A DNA stretch of 64,000 nt, taken from the NCBI GenBank assembly GCA_944358385.1, contig CALVQW010000003.1:62001-126000 (forward strand), read 5' to 3'. Below are positions 63,783 to 64,000 of the stretch, one piece after another; the stretch's first letter is position 1; the number at the start of each line of letters is the position of its first letter. Below the pieces are notes generated by a model that ran no database searches, was not told the DNA's origin, and saw only the letters and a list, made by a program, of their open reading frames with translations. A program made the translations under genes and the position numbers. Origin of the DNA: an uncultured Clostridia bacterium. GTDB taxonomy: Bacteria; Bacillota; Clostridia; Christensenellales; CAG-917.

Positions 63783-64000
63783 TTAAGTCCTGTAATCGCC
63801 GTTGATGCGGACGTAATCGTAAGTGAGGTCGCACCCCCACGCCTCCGCGGAGAATTCTCCCTCTCCCATCTTGACGAGGATGAAGATCTCGTTTGCGGAC
63901 AGCACTTCCTTTGCCTTCTCCTCCGAGAAGTCCGTGCCCGAACCTTTGCTGCACACTTCCACCTCGCCCGCCGCCGAACGGAAGGTCACGTCCACCTTGG
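63783..64000 (-). CDS. argJ: Glutamate N-acetyltransferase/ornithine acetyltransferase, C-terminal end (partial)
   Basis: Only the last about 72 residues are inside the window. The ending EAWGCDLTYDYVRINGDYRT is the conserved ArgJ C-terminus, and EEKAKEVLSANEIFILVKM before it fits. The enzyme moves the acetyl group from N-acetylornithine to glutamate. The stop at 63783 overlaps the argB ribosome site region. Confidence 0.93.
   Translation of the reverse strand, partial: KVDVTFRSAAGEVEVCSKGSGTDFSEEKAKEVLSANEIFILVKMGEGEFSAEAWGCDLTYDYVRINGDYRT

Overview
The window looks like a chromosome segment of a high-GC, spore-associated Clostridia-type bacterium (Bacillota). The support is a SPOCS/LysM protein of the SipL type, a CwlD-like amidase, a Veg protein, GreA-LysS coupling, strong AAGGAGG ribosome binding sites and sigma-A promoters of the TTGACA-17-TATAAT type. 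Taxonomy below that level is inference.

Positions 1-28.1 kb are core chromosome, GC-rich and mostly on the minus strand. They hold a membrane Rossmann/RyR-like protein, the SPOCS-LysM protein, Veg, a subtilase, gltX-radC, a CwlD-like amidase, a PRC-barrel protein with an M1 lipoprotein peptidase, a class III aminotransferase with an SCP2-like partner, a split transketolase, a His-rich secreted protein, a ProB-like kinase, a Ca-type P-ATPase and an AmaP-like/greA/lysS operon. The gaps carry unusual non-coding DNA: a dispersed repeat family (about 13.2-13.7, 16.2-16.4 and 26.7-27.9 kb), two hairpin elements of about 125 bp with the same fold but different stem sequences directly after two operons, a 74-bp palindrome, and a cluster of DnaA-box-like sites at 10.8 kb.

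Positions 28.1-60.8 kb are an AT-richer defence/mobile island between tRNA-Ala and the arg operon. A TIR-domain gene after tRNA-Ala is cut in two. Its 5' part ends at 29287 and its 3' part resumes at 59130. The two parts are in frame across a 16-bp direct repeat, so a 29.8-kb element inserted there. Inside the element are an AbiE toxin-antitoxin pair, a broken helicase, PcfK/PcfJ conjugation-accessory genes (PcfJ frameshifted), a two-gene CBASS (CD-NTase plus four-TM effector), an Xre/SLOG pair with an operator array, a type I restriction system with a TIR/membrane-protein cassette between hsdS and hsdR, a Rep remnant, and an unusual four-gene operon (50.2-58.5 kb). That operon encodes a radical SAM protein, a 1615-residue glycosyltransferase/kinase-like/methyltransferase polyprotein, a protein with two HEPN-like RN-x3-H motifs and a short UDP-sugar dehydrogenase. 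It is preceded by its own promoter and a short three-hairpin leader RNA ending in a terminator. No integrase was found.

Beyond the island, the TIR 3' end is followed tightly by a methyltransferase and a half-length dehydroquinate-synthase-II-like protein. The core then resumes with argJ-argB-argD-argF (minus strand, argJ cut by the window edge). The best candidates for an undescribed system are the leader-RNA/radical SAM/polyprotein/double-HEPN operon, the TIR cassette inside the restriction operon, and the covarying hairpin elements.
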